Source: Bradyrhizobium sp. CB2312
Lineage (GTDB): Bacteria > Pseudomonadota > Alphaproteobacteria > Rhizobiales > Xanthobacteraceae
Direction: 5' to 3'
NCBI RefSeq assembly: GCF_029714425.1
Contig: NZ_CP121668.1
Location: forward strand, 7,399,501-7,463,500
Length of the DNA stretch: 64,000 bases
Part shown: positions 1-9,104 of the stretch, one piece after another
How the letters are laid out: each line of letters opens with the position of its first letter
Position numbering within the stretch: position 1 is the first letter of the stretch
The notes under the pieces: model-generated
Database searches by the model: none
Told to the model about the DNA's origin: nothing
The model's input: only the letters and a program-made list of their open reading frames with translations
Translations under genes and position numbers: made by a program

Positions 1-359
1 GTCCACAGAAACAACCTCGTATCGAACAGGAGCCGACGCGCAAATCGGGAGATCCTTCAGCTCCTCAATCTCTCAATCGAGTGTTTTCCGGGAAAGCTTC
101 CTACTACTCTTATTCGAAACGGAAAACAGCGAGCGGCGCCGCGTTCGATAGGAATTCGTTTACTGCTGCTCATCGCAACCTGCCATTCGGCACGCTCGTT
201 CGCGTCACGGACCTTAAGAGCAGCAAATCGGTGGTCGTCCGCATCACCGATCGCGGACCATGGGTCCCCAGTCGTGTCATCGACCTCTCACTTGGCGCAG
301 CTCGCAGCTTGGGAATCACCGATCGTGGCATCGCCCAAGTTCGCGGTGTGGTGCTTTAG
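1..359 (+). CDS. RlpA-like double-psi beta-barrel protein, 5' end outside window
   Basis: The reading frame is open from the left edge, so the start lies outside the window; the GTG at 81 is internal. The visible part begins with about 26 residues rich in Pro, Gln and charged residues (a linker), followed by a roughly 90-residue double-psi beta-barrel domain. Key matches are the A-S-Y-Y near its start, T-A-S-G, A-A-H-(R/K)-x-L-P-F-G-T-x-V-x-V-T and the R-I-T-D-R-G-P-W block with V-I-D-L-S. RlpA proteins are envelope or septal proteins; some are lytic transglycosylases acting on denuded glycan strands. The domain sits at the C-terminus and no SPOR domain follows. Signal peptide or lipobox cannot be judged because the N-terminus is missing. 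Confidence 0.82.
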   Translation, partial: PQKQPRIEQEPTRKSGDPSAPQSLNRVFSGKASYYSYSKRKTASGAAFDRNSFTAAHRNLPFGTLVRVTDLKSSKSVVVRITDRGPWVPSRVIDLSLGAARSLGITDRGIAQVRGVVL

Positions 360-1776
360 CTGGCGACCGATCAAGGCAGATCTATAAACTGCCTGTTCTC
401 ATGATACTTGCGCAGCTCCGCGCAGAGCTCCTCGAAGCGAGCATCGCGGTCGGCGCACCCCCCATTGATGGGCCACCCGGGTGCAATTTTTCTGATGACA
501 GCTCACACTGTTTCCCTGTCACCCGAGTTTGCCGCTCCGCCAGCGAGCTGCGCTTCCAAGTTTATAGGTGAATGGCGGCATTCCGGAGGGAATAAGGAGA
601 CGCTCACGCTGACTGCAGGCGATCTGTAGGGAGCACGCGGCGTATCAGGATGACGGCACCTGGACCTGCTTTGGAAACGATTGACCTACAAGACCAGCCT
701 GGGCTCGTGAGTCTGCACGCTGCAGCCCGAAGGCGCGATTACGACCAGCGTATCGACCGTACCGTGCGGATCGGCGGAGCGCCCACGACCGCAGTCAGCC
801 CGCTCAGATTGTAGCAAAGCACCTGCTTTCGGTGACCAAAACTCACAACTGCTAAGCCGACGAAGAAGTAGCGGCGTCAGTGGAAAGGTGAACGGCGTCG
901 AACTGAAGTTAATGAAGGCGATGAAGCACCGCCGAAGGCCGCGGCACAGATGCCGGCGCCGACAACTCAGCCCGCCAAGCCACCGCAGGCCACCTCCGAC
1001 GCGGTGTCCGGATCGAAGCGCGCCCGGGATGCCATTGCGGATGTTTCGCGGGACTTCAGATGGCCCTCGAGAACGCATCGCTACTTTAGTAAATGCGAAG
1101 ATTAACCCTTCACGCCTGAGCCGGTTGTCGAAGAACCCGCGCGCGCCTAGGCAAAGTAGAAGCAAACAGAAACCCCCAGTGGAGCGCGAATTCTGAACGA
1201 TCCGGAATCCAAAAATTAGCGGAGCGTCTTTGCGGAATTGCGCGGTGGGTGCCGTCGGCGAAGCGGCGTTGCGTCCGTGAGGCGAAATGTAACTCAGACG
1301 CGGTTGTTGAGAAGTTTATGGGCTGTGGCGAAGCCCTCTGGCGCAAACTCGCTCCGCGTCCCTCCGGAATGAAGCGTTATCGTCGATTCAAAGCGGACAT
1401 TGGAGACGCGGCATCATTTCCCAGCTTGCACACGAGCGTAAGGATGAGTGCTCCTAGCCGCATGGTCTTGTGCTAAATCAACCGAGTTTCGCGACGGTTT
1501 TGAGCAGCGATTACCGTCAACGCAAAGGGCAAGGGATGATGGGCAACCAAGGAGACTAGACCTTTCGCGGGCGAGGCATGGAGCGTGCCCGGGATCGCGA
1601 GATGCGCTCTCGCTCCGGTCATGCATCCGCTTTCGACGACAGACTTGGTCAGCTCCTCGATGAACAATGGCACGCCATCAGTGCGATCGATTTTTCTTCA
1701 ATTAGCACTAGCTGCACGATAGCGGGCTTTCTTAGCACATTCCAAAGGTCGCCTGGGGAAGTAGTTTCGTGCATGG
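360..1776. other. Non-coding or decayed stretch without a convincing gene
   Basis: Six-frame reading gives only short overlapping open frames with no recognisable domain. Two stretches have coding-like composition but no credible start: a minus-strand frame ending at 371 and a plus-strand Ala/Pro/Lys-rich frame from about 871 to 1112. Both could be tails of vanished genes. Base composition is lower in GC than in the right half of the window. Confidence 0.5.
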
Positions 1777-2112
1777 ATGGCTTGTGAAAGTATGATCTTG
1801 CAAGCCAAACCGTTGACAAAGCAACGGGCCGAAGATCCGGCAGGGCGTCTGTTCGCTATGCAGGACGGGTCAAAGATCACTACGCTCATTGACCAGCTCA
1901 ATGCTGCGTTCAGGGAAGCAGGTATCGAGCGGAGCACTGGCGAGACGTACTCAGTGTATAGTTTGCGCCACTTCTATGCAGTGAATGCGCTGCGGAATGG
2001 CGTTGGTGTGTTTGAGGTGGCCCGCAATATGGGCACTTCAGTGCAGATGATTCAGGAGTACTACGGGAAGCAAGCTACGGCGGCCGTGTTTGCGACGAGA
2101 TTAGGCGACTAG
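1777..2112 (+). pseudogene. C-terminal fragment of a tyrosine recombinase (integrase)
   Basis: About 111 residues remain, corresponding to the C-terminal catalytic part of a phage-type integrase. The Y-S-L-R-H-F-Y-A box supplies the conserved Arg-His pair, and M-I-Q-E-Y-Y-G-K carries the likely nucleophilic tyrosine near the end. The N-terminal core-binding domain and the first catalytic Arg are missing upstream, where no matching frame exists, so this is a remnant. Its last 12 bases overlap the convergent metalloprotease gene. A second, shorter piece of a very similar gene lies at 4201-4255. Confidence 0.8.
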
Positions 2113-3651
2113 ATGGAAGTCATCGTGATGTAATTGTGCCGACGTGACACCAAAGAGCGTGACACTGTCGCCATGCCCATCCGATATAACAGCTCCACTA
2201 GGGCTGTCAGCAGTGTGAGCCAGAATGTCCCGCAGCCCGTGGAATATGCCGTCATCGAACTGCAACGTGTCCTGATGGGTATTGAAATTCTTGATCGTGT
2301 CGGTCCCGAAATCCGGGCGAAACAAGAAGGTGTCTTCCCCCTTTCCCGCAATGAGCGTATCGTCAGGGCCGCCAATTAGAACGCTGCCGCTCTTCCCTGC
2401 GATGAGCGTGTCACCACCGGCTGAACCATCTAGAACGTAATGGCCTTTCCCTGCTGTCAGCGTCGTGTTGGTGCCGGAGAGGTACGTCGTGCCTCGATCA
2501 AAGACCACGATGGTAAGCGTAGCACTTGACGTACCACCATGGCCATCTGAGACCGTATAAGTGAACACATCTTGCGCTATGCCCTGCTGTTGCTCAAAGC
2601 CGTGATAATGATCGTCCTGGGAATGATGATCATGGGCATGATGGTCCGCTACATAGGTGTAACTACCGTCAATGTTGAGGGCAAGTGAGCCGTATTCGCC
2701 TTTGATCGCATGGCCCACGGCAGACGCCTTGCCGGAGACCGCTAACACGGCCAAGTGATCGTTTGAATCGGGGTCGGTATCGTTGGCCAGTACTCCCTTT
2801 GCCGCTGAGATAGAAATCGTTGCACCTTTGGCGACGCCATTTGTATCAGAATGTGCCACTGGTGGATTATTGAGTCCGAGACTGAGGGTGTAGCCCAAGA
2901 CATCCAGTACCTTCAGATCAGTGTCGCTTATCGGCAATACTTCGCCCGAATAACCGTATCCAAAGGAATCCGGAATGCCGTCATCCGACCAGTCAGCCGA
3001 ATCTTGCGCAGTATCGAAGTTCTTCAGATCGGTAAGGCCGCCATCGATCGAAAAGTATGCCGGTTGATGGTCGACGAGTTGGAGTTGGCCCGCAGCTTGG
3101 TACCGAAAAAGATCCAACGACTCGTACCAACCTAGAGCATATTGAAGCCCGGCGATACGACCAAGCGCATGCGTAAGTTCGTGAAGCGCTACCCCATTGA
3201 AATCAATCTGGCCTGAACCGATGCCATTGGTTGGATCAAAATCCCAGTTCTGCGTGGCACCAAAACCTATTGTTCCGTCTATTTCGGTGCTGTTTGCCGC
3301 TAATAATCCGAGCGCCTTTTCCTGCGCTCCTCCAACATAAAATTGCCCGCCATTGGTCGGGTCGATAGTTGGAAGGTAGCTGTAGGCTAAATTGTCAACC
3401 GACGTTGTCGCGTGCGATCTCAGCGCATTCACAAGGTCATTATACGAATATCCCATCCCTCCGCGCGGAGCTCCGTTTGCAATGATGGAGCCAAGCGCCA
3501 CTCCCTCATTTTCGCCCCAACCGATCTGAAATGTGACTGCGATCGAACTTGTGATGAGACTGTCGAGGTAACTTACAGCAGCATCCAGAGCGATTTTGAA
3601 CTGCGCTGGTGCGGCGTTGACGCTACTGTCGTAATCAAGATTGATTATCAT
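2101..3651 (-). CDS. Secreted metalloprotease-like protein with cadherin/VCBS-like and RTX regions
   Basis: 516 residues with no Sec signal at the N-terminus, consistent with type I secretion. Residues 1-255 resemble the NF038122-type metalloproteases: H157-E-L-T-H161 is a zinc-binding HExxH motif followed by A-L-G. The usual third metzincin ligand, three residues after that Gly, is Ala, so the third ligand must lie elsewhere or be absent. Residues about 263-383 form a bacterial cadherin/VCBS-like domain (N-P-P-V-A start, V-L-A-N-D-T-D-P-D, F-T-Y-T-V-S-D-G). A His/Asp-rich insertion occupies about 337-350. Residues about 405-445 hold degenerate Gly/Asp RTX-type calcium repeats, followed by the D-x-I-x-N-F type ending common in T1SS substrates. 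No T1SS transporter genes are nearby. Confidence 0.85.
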   Translation of the reverse strand: MIINLDYDSSVNAAPAQFKIALDAAVSYLDSLITSSIAVTFQIGWGENEGVALGSIIANGAPRGGMGYSYNDLVNALRSHATTSVDNLAYSYLPTIDPTNGGQFYVGGAQEKALGLLAANSTEIDGTIGFGATQNWDFDPTNGIGSGQIDFNGVALHELTHALGRIAGLQYALGWYESLDLFRYQAAGQLQLVDHQPAYFSIDGGLTDLKNFDTAQDSADWSDDGIPDSFGYGYSGEVLPISDTDLKVLDVLGYTLSLGLNNPPVAHSDTNGVAKGATISISAAKGVLANDTDPDSNDHLAVLAVSGKASAVGHAIKGEYGSLALNIDGSYTYVADHHAHDHHSQDDHYHGFEQQQGIAQDVFTYTVSDGHGGTSSATLTIVVFDRGTTYLSGTNTTLTAGKGHYVLDGSAGGDTLIAGKSGSVLIGGPDDTLIAGKGEDTFLFRPDFGTDTIKNFNTHQDTLQFDDGIFHGLRDILAHTADSPSGAVISDGHGDSVTLFGVTSAQLHHDDFHLVA

Positions 3652-4200
3652 CGCACTCTACTCTTTGCTGTAATGTTGACACCTGCGAGCTGCGATCACC
3701 GCCCCATCGCTTAAGGGCAACTATGCAATTAAGTGGAAGCCCTGGTGATGCAGTTGAGCAGATGTGATGCCGAGAAGCGTAGCCATCGAGGCCCCCGTTC
3801 TCTAAGGGTCCTAACTAACTACGTCGTCTGAACGAAAGTGAATGTCCGTCGCAGCATGTAAAGTCGGCGACGTCTCCTTCTCGATTCACATGAACGATGC
3901 GAGATGCCACAACCGGAGCCCCGCTTTCCCAGTGCGCAGAAAGGAGCTTTCCGCCACCGGCGTCGATCGGCGCCCGCAACGCTTGTCGCATCGTGATGGA
4001 TTGTCAATTGCGCAATCGGAGTAGTGCATCTGAATGATGCGCACGCTCGGAAGCAACCATTGCGCGATGGGCTGCCGATCAGGGTGTCATCGAAAACGAC
4101 CTGGTAATATCGGCGGCGTTCAAAGAAGAGGTGGTACGAAGAGATGCAATCCCCCGGTCAGTCGCTGCTAACGATCCTGGCGGCAGCTTTTCGTTGTCCC
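3652..4200. other. Intergenic, no gene recognised
   Basis: Contains only short open frames without domains. It includes the promoter region of the leftward metalloprotease gene (upstream of 3651). Confidence 0.5.
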
Positions 4201-4255
4201 GACGGATCTTACCGTCATCGATCAGCTAAATGCGGCGTTGCGGGAAGCAGCCCAA
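4201..4255 (+). pseudogene. Second integrase scrap related to 1777-2112
   Basis: The short stretch encodes the same D-Q-L-N-A-A-(L/F)-R-E-A block found in the integrase fragment at 1777-2112, with the nucleotide sequence also clearly related. The frame then runs into a stop. No catalytic residues remain. It shows that at least two copies of this recombinase type once lay here, or that one was duplicated and deleted. Confidence 0.6.
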
Positions 4256-4508
4256 GACGATGCCCGATGATGCGTTTGGACTAGCTGCGGGGTCCGAGAC
4301 TGGGTCGAACTCGAAATGCATCAGAGACTCTGGGAGAGCTAAGGCGCGACGTCAGCCCACGATGCACAGGAGAAGAGACATGGTTCTCGACAAAAGACCG
4401 ACACCGCAAATTTCAGGGCTGCAAGCTGCTGAAACAATTCCGCAATTTGACTTCCACTACAAGTACAAGCACTGGCATCCCATCCTTCTTCAAGCAGAGG
4501 ATTCAGCT

Positions 4509-4743
4509 ATGCGCGACCTTCGCGATGCCAAGACTATGGCGCAAACACTACGCGCTTCTCTTACCGAAAAAGGTCTCAAGACCTCGATTTGACAGAGCCT
4601 CGAAATGGTCGCCGAGCTGTTTGGCGTGGCGGATTGGAACACGCGCGGCAATTCGACGTGAAGCCGCCCGTGCCGCATATCGGCAGAAGCTTGGCCAGTA
4701 CCTTCATGCAACCGGCGCACGACGCCGCACCAACGGTGCATGA
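4509..4743 (+). pseudogene. Glyoxalase-superfamily-protein N-terminal domain, broken
   Basis: The ATG at 4509 opens a frame reading R-D-x-R-D-A-K-x-M-A-x-x-L-R, the start of a small domain usually annotated 'glyoxalase superfamily protein'. A TGA at 4590-4592 interrupts it. The same frame then continues Q-S-L-E-M-V-A-E-L-F-G-V-A-D-W-N-T, the expected next block. The matching continuation (A-A-I-R-R-E-A-A-R-A) lies in another frame, so there is also a frameshift after the W-N-T at about 4640. One nonsense plus one frameshift makes this a pseudogene. Confidence 0.72.
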
Positions 4744-5046
4744 GTCCGGTTATGGGCCTTCGCTGCTTATTGCAGCGCCGCGTGATCTCCGTCGTGAACG
4801 GGGAATAGCGGAAGCCGACGAGCGGCCCTCTATCGCAGAGGGCAACGCTCGTGACGCATAGCGGTCCTTGACACGCAGCCGATCGAAGGTGGCCCGTCTG
4901 AAGAGGGGCCGCTCTGCCTTTTGCTCCGGCGCCACTATTCAGCCAATGGACTCTCGTACGGATTGGCGCAATCGTGCAATCGCAAGTGGTCCAAGCGCAG
5001 GGGGCTAACTATTTAGTCAACCACCAGATATCGGGAGGACAACAAC
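4744..5046. other. Intergenic upstream of the GlcG-like gene
   Basis: No gene is seen. The stretch holds GC-rich inverted segments around 4820-4915 and a good Shine-Dalgarno (gggagg) at about 5034-5039 for the next gene. Confidence 0.45.
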
Positions 5047-5553
5047 ATGAGGACGCAGGGCAAGACGCTAGTGGCCTCCATCCTGGCTGCCGTGATATTC
5101 ACGGCAACAGCCAGCGCTCAACAGGCGCCATCCCCACCTCCGATAACGCCTTATGGAGCGCCACTTGGGCTTGAGGCGGCCAAGAAAGTGATGGCTGCCG
5201 CGGAAGCGGAGGCCGTAAAGAACAACTGGGCAATGGCCATCGTCGTCCTCGACAGCACGGGCCACATGGTGATGTTGCACAAGCTCGACAATACCCAATA
5301 CGGCTCTCTCATGGCTGCCGAGGACAAGGCACAGAGCGCGATTAACTACAGGCGCCCCAGCAAGGTGTTCGAGGATCTCGTGGCTCAGGGCGGCATCGGT
5401 TTGCGTTCCTTGGCACTCCGTGGGGCATCCCCGCTAGAAGGCGGCATTCCCATTAATGTGGATGGCAAGATTGTCGGGGCGATCGGCGTCTCTGGCGGGA
5501 CGTCAGTTCAGGATGGCCAAGTTGCAAAGGCGGGTGCCGACGCAGCGAAGTGA
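5047..5553 (+). CDS. Secreted GlcG/HbpS-type heme-degrading-domain protein
   Basis: 168 residues. Residues 1-25 form a Sec signal peptide ending A-S-A. The rest matches the GlcG/HbpS fold: an N-terminal helix (G-L-x-A-A-K-K-V-M-x-A-A-x-A-E-A), the strand A-I-V-V-L-D, then the G-G-I-P-I block and the G-A-I-G-V-S-G-G-T turn. Members include heme-binding HbpS and proteins of unknown role found beside oxidoreductases; no ligand can be assigned from sequence. The start is set by a gggagg Shine-Dalgarno eight bases upstream. The gene is followed 387 bp later by a secreted serine hydrolase in the same direction. Confidence 0.85.
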   Translation: MRTQGKTLVASILAAVIFTATASAQQAPSPPPITPYGAPLGLEAAKKVMAAAEAEAVKNNWAMAIVVLDSTGHMVMLHKLDNTQYGSLMAAEDKAQSAINYRRPSKVFEDLVAQGGIGLRSLALRGASPLEGGIPINVDGKIVGAIGVSGGTSVQDGQVAKAGADAAK

Positions 5554-5940
5554 AACCCGCCGCTTGCTCGCAATCACCGAGGCCATCCCGTCGGGCGGCC
5601 TCAACGCGTGCTCTATGTCGCTTAGTCCTCACGCAATTGGCCCACGTCCGTTGTTGGCCCGAAGCCGCCCATCGCAGCAACTCCCGCTTGGCTGCTCTTA
5701 CGAGCAGAGCGGACGTACGACAGAACTGACCCCCACCGCCCGTTTTGACCCAGACCCGACATTGCCCCTACGGACATCATGATGGCGGCCGCGTGCGGTG
5801 GTCGTAGGAAAAAGCCAACGCTAGGCTGTTCCAGCCTGATCATTTTCATCCGGAAGCGCGTTCCAAGGGCGACGCCGTCGGATAAAATCATTGGGCCGGG
5901 CGAACCCGGCCCTCGCAAAAACGGTCCCAGGAGGAGCGTC
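5554..5940. other. Intergenic with a Bradyrhizobium-type dispersed repeat remnant
   Basis: No gene is supported. Positions about 5700-5766 (cagaactgacccc ... gttttgaccca ... gacattgccc) resemble a dispersed intergenic sequence that I associate with Bradyrhizobium genomes. A strong Shine-Dalgarno (aggagg) sits at 5930-5935 for the next gene. Confidence 0.4.
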
Positions 5941-7272
5941 ATGTTTAGATGGAAAATACTGGCAACGACGGCGCTGGCCTCGATGCTGGTCACTGCAACA
6001 GCGGTACTGCCGGTCTCGGCGCGCGAGCTCCAGCCTCTCGCTACGGCAACGCCTGAACAGGTCGGCATGTCGGTGGAGCGCCTTGGGCGCATCACCACCA
6101 TGCTCAAAAAGGAGATTGCCGACGGCAAGCTGACGGGTGCGGTGGTCATGGTCGCCCGCAAGGGGAAGATAGTCTATTCGGACGCCATCGGCTTCCAAGA
6201 CAAGGGTTCGGAAGCGCCGATGAAGCTCGATTCGATCTTCCGCATCTATTCAATGACCAAGCCGCTTGTCTCGGTAGCTGCTATGATGCTGGTCGAAGAT
6301 GGCGCTATTCAGCTCACAGATCCCATCTCCAAATTCCTGCCGGCCTTCAAAGACATGCAAGTGAGCGTGGCGGGCACAGGCACCGACGGCAAGGCCACCT
6401 ATACGAATGTTCCGGCGGCCAAGCCGATCACCGTGCAGGATCTTCTGCGGCATAGTGCAGGTATCGCCTATGCCGAGATCACCAAGAACGAACCGGTGAA
6501 GTCAGCCTACGTCGAGGCCAAGTTCTCCCAGCCGGGCGTGCATGAGTACGACTCTCGGGATATGACGCCGGCCGATCAAGTCGCGCGCATGGCAAAAATA
6601 CCCCTCATTCAGCAGCCGGGCACGATGTGGGAGTACAGCATGGCCGTCGATATTCTCGGCCGCGTGATTGAGGCAGCGTCGGGTAAGCGGCTTGCCGTGT
6701 TCTTGGACGAACGACTGTTTACGCCGCTCAAAATGGTGGATTCGGGCTTCTGGGTGCCGTCGTCGAAGATCTCGCGCCTCGCGCAGCCGCTGCCGGTCGA
6801 CATGGCGTCAGGCATGAAGACGAGCGTCCTCGATGTGTCGGCAGAACCGAAGAATGATTCCGGCGGCGCCGGCGCAGTTTCGACCGCCACGGACTATTTG
6901 CGATTCGGCCAGATGCTCCTGAATGGCGGCGAGCTGGACGGCGTACGCATCTTGAGCCGCTCGACCATAAAGCTGATGACGTCAGACCATCTCGGCACGC
7001 GCGTCGCGGCGCCGATCCAGCCGGGTGAGCTCCTGCTGGGAACTCCCGGTTATACGTTCGGCCTAGGCTTTGCAGTGCGTCAGGGCGACGGCGTAGCTGG
7101 TGTGCCCGGCTCGGCGGGCGAGTTCATGTGGGCAGGTTACGCCGGGACCTTTTTCTGGGTCGATCCCCAGGAAGAGATCGTCGGTGTCTACATGACACAG
7201 GCCCCGAGCCCAATACGCGCCTACTACCGCAAGATGTTCAAGGCGCTCGTCTATCAGGCGCTCGTGGACTGA
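5941..7272 (+). CDS. Secreted serine hydrolase, beta-lactamase class C / EstB family
   Basis: 443 residues from the ATG at 5941, chosen because an aggagg Shine-Dalgarno precedes it and a signal peptide (residues 1-27, ending V-S-A) follows. The class C fold is clear: the S104-M-T-K107 nucleophile/general-base motif, the tyrosine box as W-E-Y-S-M (EstB-type, where penicillin-binding relatives have Y-x-N), and the late W-A-G-Y-A-G-T-F box replacing K-T-G. This combination suggests an esterase or peptidase-like enzyme and not a true beta-lactamase. It probably acts in the periplasm. Lies downstream of the GlcG-like gene. Confidence 0.88.
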   Translation: MFRWKILATTALASMLVTATAVLPVSARELQPLATATPEQVGMSVERLGRITTMLKKEIADGKLTGAVVMVARKGKIVYSDAIGFQDKGSEAPMKLDSIFRIYSMTKPLVSVAAMMLVEDGAIQLTDPISKFLPAFKDMQVSVAGTGTDGKATYTNVPAAKPITVQDLLRHSAGIAYAEITKNEPVKSAYVEAKFSQPGVHEYDSRDMTPADQVARMAKIPLIQQPGTMWEYSMAVDILGRVIEAASGKRLAVFLDERLFTPLKMVDSGFWVPSSKISRLAQPLPVDMASGMKTSVLDVSAEPKNDSGGAGAVSTATDYLRFGQMLLNGGELDGVRILSRSTIKLMTSDHLGTRVAAPIQPGELLLGTPGYTFGLGFAVRQGDGVAGVPGSAGEFMWAGYAGTFFWVDPQEEIVGVYMTQAPSPIRAYYRKMFKALVYQALVD

Positions 7273-7817
7273 AGCCGTCACGCTGCCCTCGATCGCATTC
7301 CGAATGCGAGGCAACGATCTCTCGCTGCCTCGCTGTTCGACTGCCCCTTTTCGCGGGCAGAGAAACCTTATGCCCTAGCGAGACAAGGCAGGCAGTCAAG
7401 ACAGTAACGGTACGCCGTCGAAGCCCGTGAACTAAGCCGTGCCCTGAGCCGACCTGCGGCACGCCGTTGGCGCCTAAACCGGCAACAACTGCGCTTATCG
7501 AGGTCGCTTCAATGGCCATCTCGTGTTTGATGCTGGCCCTCCATTTCAGAGCTCTGTCTGCTTGTGGCTCGTGGCTGACCTCAGCCCAGAGCGCGGCGAT
7601 GTCGGCTTCCGAGAGATGACCCGACCAAGGGTAGGCTGGCTGCAGAGGGCAGCCTTTGACCCATTGCAGAAATGTCCTGTCTTGGCCATCGGCCGCTGCG
7701 GTGGATTTTTCCCCCTCCCTGACGGCTCGCCAATTTGATATAAAATACCGGCCCGCAGTGAGTGGATAACATCGCGCTTCGTCCGTGGAAGTTTGGCTCC
7801 ACTGGGAGGAGAGCATC
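7273..7817. other. Intergenic, no gene recognised
   Basis: About 545 bp separate the serine hydrolase and soxC. A long minus-strand frame covers it but shows no domain. The last 120 bases should hold the soxC promoter, and a gggaggaga Shine-Dalgarno lies at 7804-7812. Confidence 0.45.
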
Positions 7818-9104
7818 ATGGGACATCGCAAATCCAAGGGCGTGACGATTGACGCCGACGTGGTCGCCGGAAACGGATTGCTTGATCGACGCGTTTTCCT
7901 GGGCGGCGCCGCCATGGCGGCAGCAACCGGAGGCATTACGTTCCCGGACACGGCAGCGGGCGATCCGTTGCCGGTTGAATCTTGGATGAAGACGCCGGGC
8001 GCGCCATTCGTCCCCTATGGGCAACCGTCTGAATACGAAAATAAGGTCGTGCGAACCTTCACGACGGCCCCGGGCACCACCGGCACCGGCGCGTCGCGAA
8101 CACCTCATCATCTGCTCGATGGGATGATCACGCCGAACGGCTTGCATTTCGAACGCCACCACAGCGGAATTCCCGACATCAACCCCGATGCCCACAGATT
8201 GGTCATCCACGGCCTGGTCAAGCGCTCACTCGTCTTCACGCTCGATGAGCTCACGCGTTATCCAATGGAGTCACGGATCGCCTTCATCGAATGCGGCGGC
8301 AACGGCCAACTGCTTTATCAGAAGGAGCCCGCGCAAGTCGGAGTCCAGCAGATGCAGGGTCAAGTCTCTTGCGCCGAGTGGACGGGTGTCAAGCTGGCGG
8401 CCCTGCTGCAGGAAGCTGGCGTAGACCCGAAAGCGAAGTGGATTCTGGCGGAAGGTGCCGATGCCGCCGGCATGAGCCGCAGCCTGCCGCTCGCAGAGAT
8501 CATGCAGGATGCATTGATTGCCTTATACCAGAACGGCGAGCGCGTGCGGCCGGCGAATGGCTATCCCATCCGGCTGCTGCTCCCGGGATTCGAAGGCAAC
8601 ATGAACGTGAAATGGCTTCGGCGCATCAAGCTGACCGAAGGCCCAACAATGACCAAGGACGAGACGTCGAAATACACGATCACGATGCCTGACGGCAAAT
8701 CGCTACAATTCGTTTTTCCGCAGGAAGGCAAGTCGGTGATCACGCGTCCGTCGCCGGGACTCACGATGAAGGAACCGGGCGTCTACGAGATTACAGGGCT
8801 CGCCTGGTCGGGCTACGGCAAGATCGCCAAGGTCGAAATTTCGGCCGATGGCGGCAAGAGTTGGGCTCCCGCAGCTCTGCAGGAGCCGGTGCTGTCGAAA
8901 GCGTTGACGCGTTTCCGCATGGCGTGGCGCTGGAGCGGCGGCCCCGCTGTCCTGCAAAGCCGCGCGACCGACGACATAGGCTACGTCCAGCCGACGCGCG
9001 AGAAAATGATCGCTGATCGTGGGAGCAGGACGATCTACCACTCCAATGCGGTCACGACGTGGGGCGTGTCCGAGAACGGAGAGGTGAAGCATGTCTACGC
9101 ATAA
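7818..9104 (+). CDS. soxC: SoxC-like molybdopterin sulfur/sulfite dehydrogenase subunit
   Basis: 428 residues from the ATG at 7818, preceded by a strong gggagga site. A Tat signal (R24-R-V-F-L-G-G, then an Ala-rich stretch) fits export of a folded Mo-cofactor enzyme. The sulfite-oxidase fold follows: the H-x-L-L-D-G-M-I-T-P-N segment, F-I-E-C-G-G-N-G, the cofactor-ligating cysteine C185 in V-S-C-A-E-W-T-G-V, and P-G-F-E-G-N-M-N-V-K-W-L-R. A Mo-co dimerisation domain forms the C-terminus. Domain layout and length match SoxC, which with the cytochrome SoxD oxidises protein-bound sulfane sulfur in the periplasm. The downstream cytochrome gene overlaps it by 14 bp. soxXAYZB are absent here, so a role as a sulfite dehydrogenase is also possible. 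Confidence 0.9.
   Translation: MGHRKSKGVTIDADVVAGNGLLDRRVFLGGAAMAAATGGITFPDTAAGDPLPVESWMKTPGAPFVPYGQPSEYENKVVRTFTTAPGTTGTGASRTPHHLLDGMITPNGLHFERHHSGIPDINPDAHRLVIHGLVKRSLVFTLDELTRYPMESRIAFIECGGNGQLLYQKEPAQVGVQQMQGQVSCAEWTGVKLAALLQEAGVDPKAKWILAEGADAAGMSRSLPLAEIMQDALIALYQNGERVRPANGYPIRLLLPGFEGNMNVKWLRRIKLTEGPTMTKDETSKYTITMPDGKSLQFVFPQEGKSVITRPSPGLTMKEPGVYEITGLAWSGYGKIAKVEISADGGKSWAPAALQEPVLSKALTRFRMAWRWSGGPAVLQSRATDDIGYVQPTREKMIADRGSRTIYHSNAVTTWGVSENGEVKHVYA

Noticed and set aside
4590..4592. TGA in the glyoxalase-domain remnant as a selenocysteine codon
   Set aside because: No selenocysteine insertion element was seen, and a frameshift follows, so decay is simpler.
7238..7951. 237-residue minus-strand open frame between serine hydrolase and soxC
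   Set aside because: No domain or Shine-Dalgarno, and it overlaps the real 5' end of soxC.
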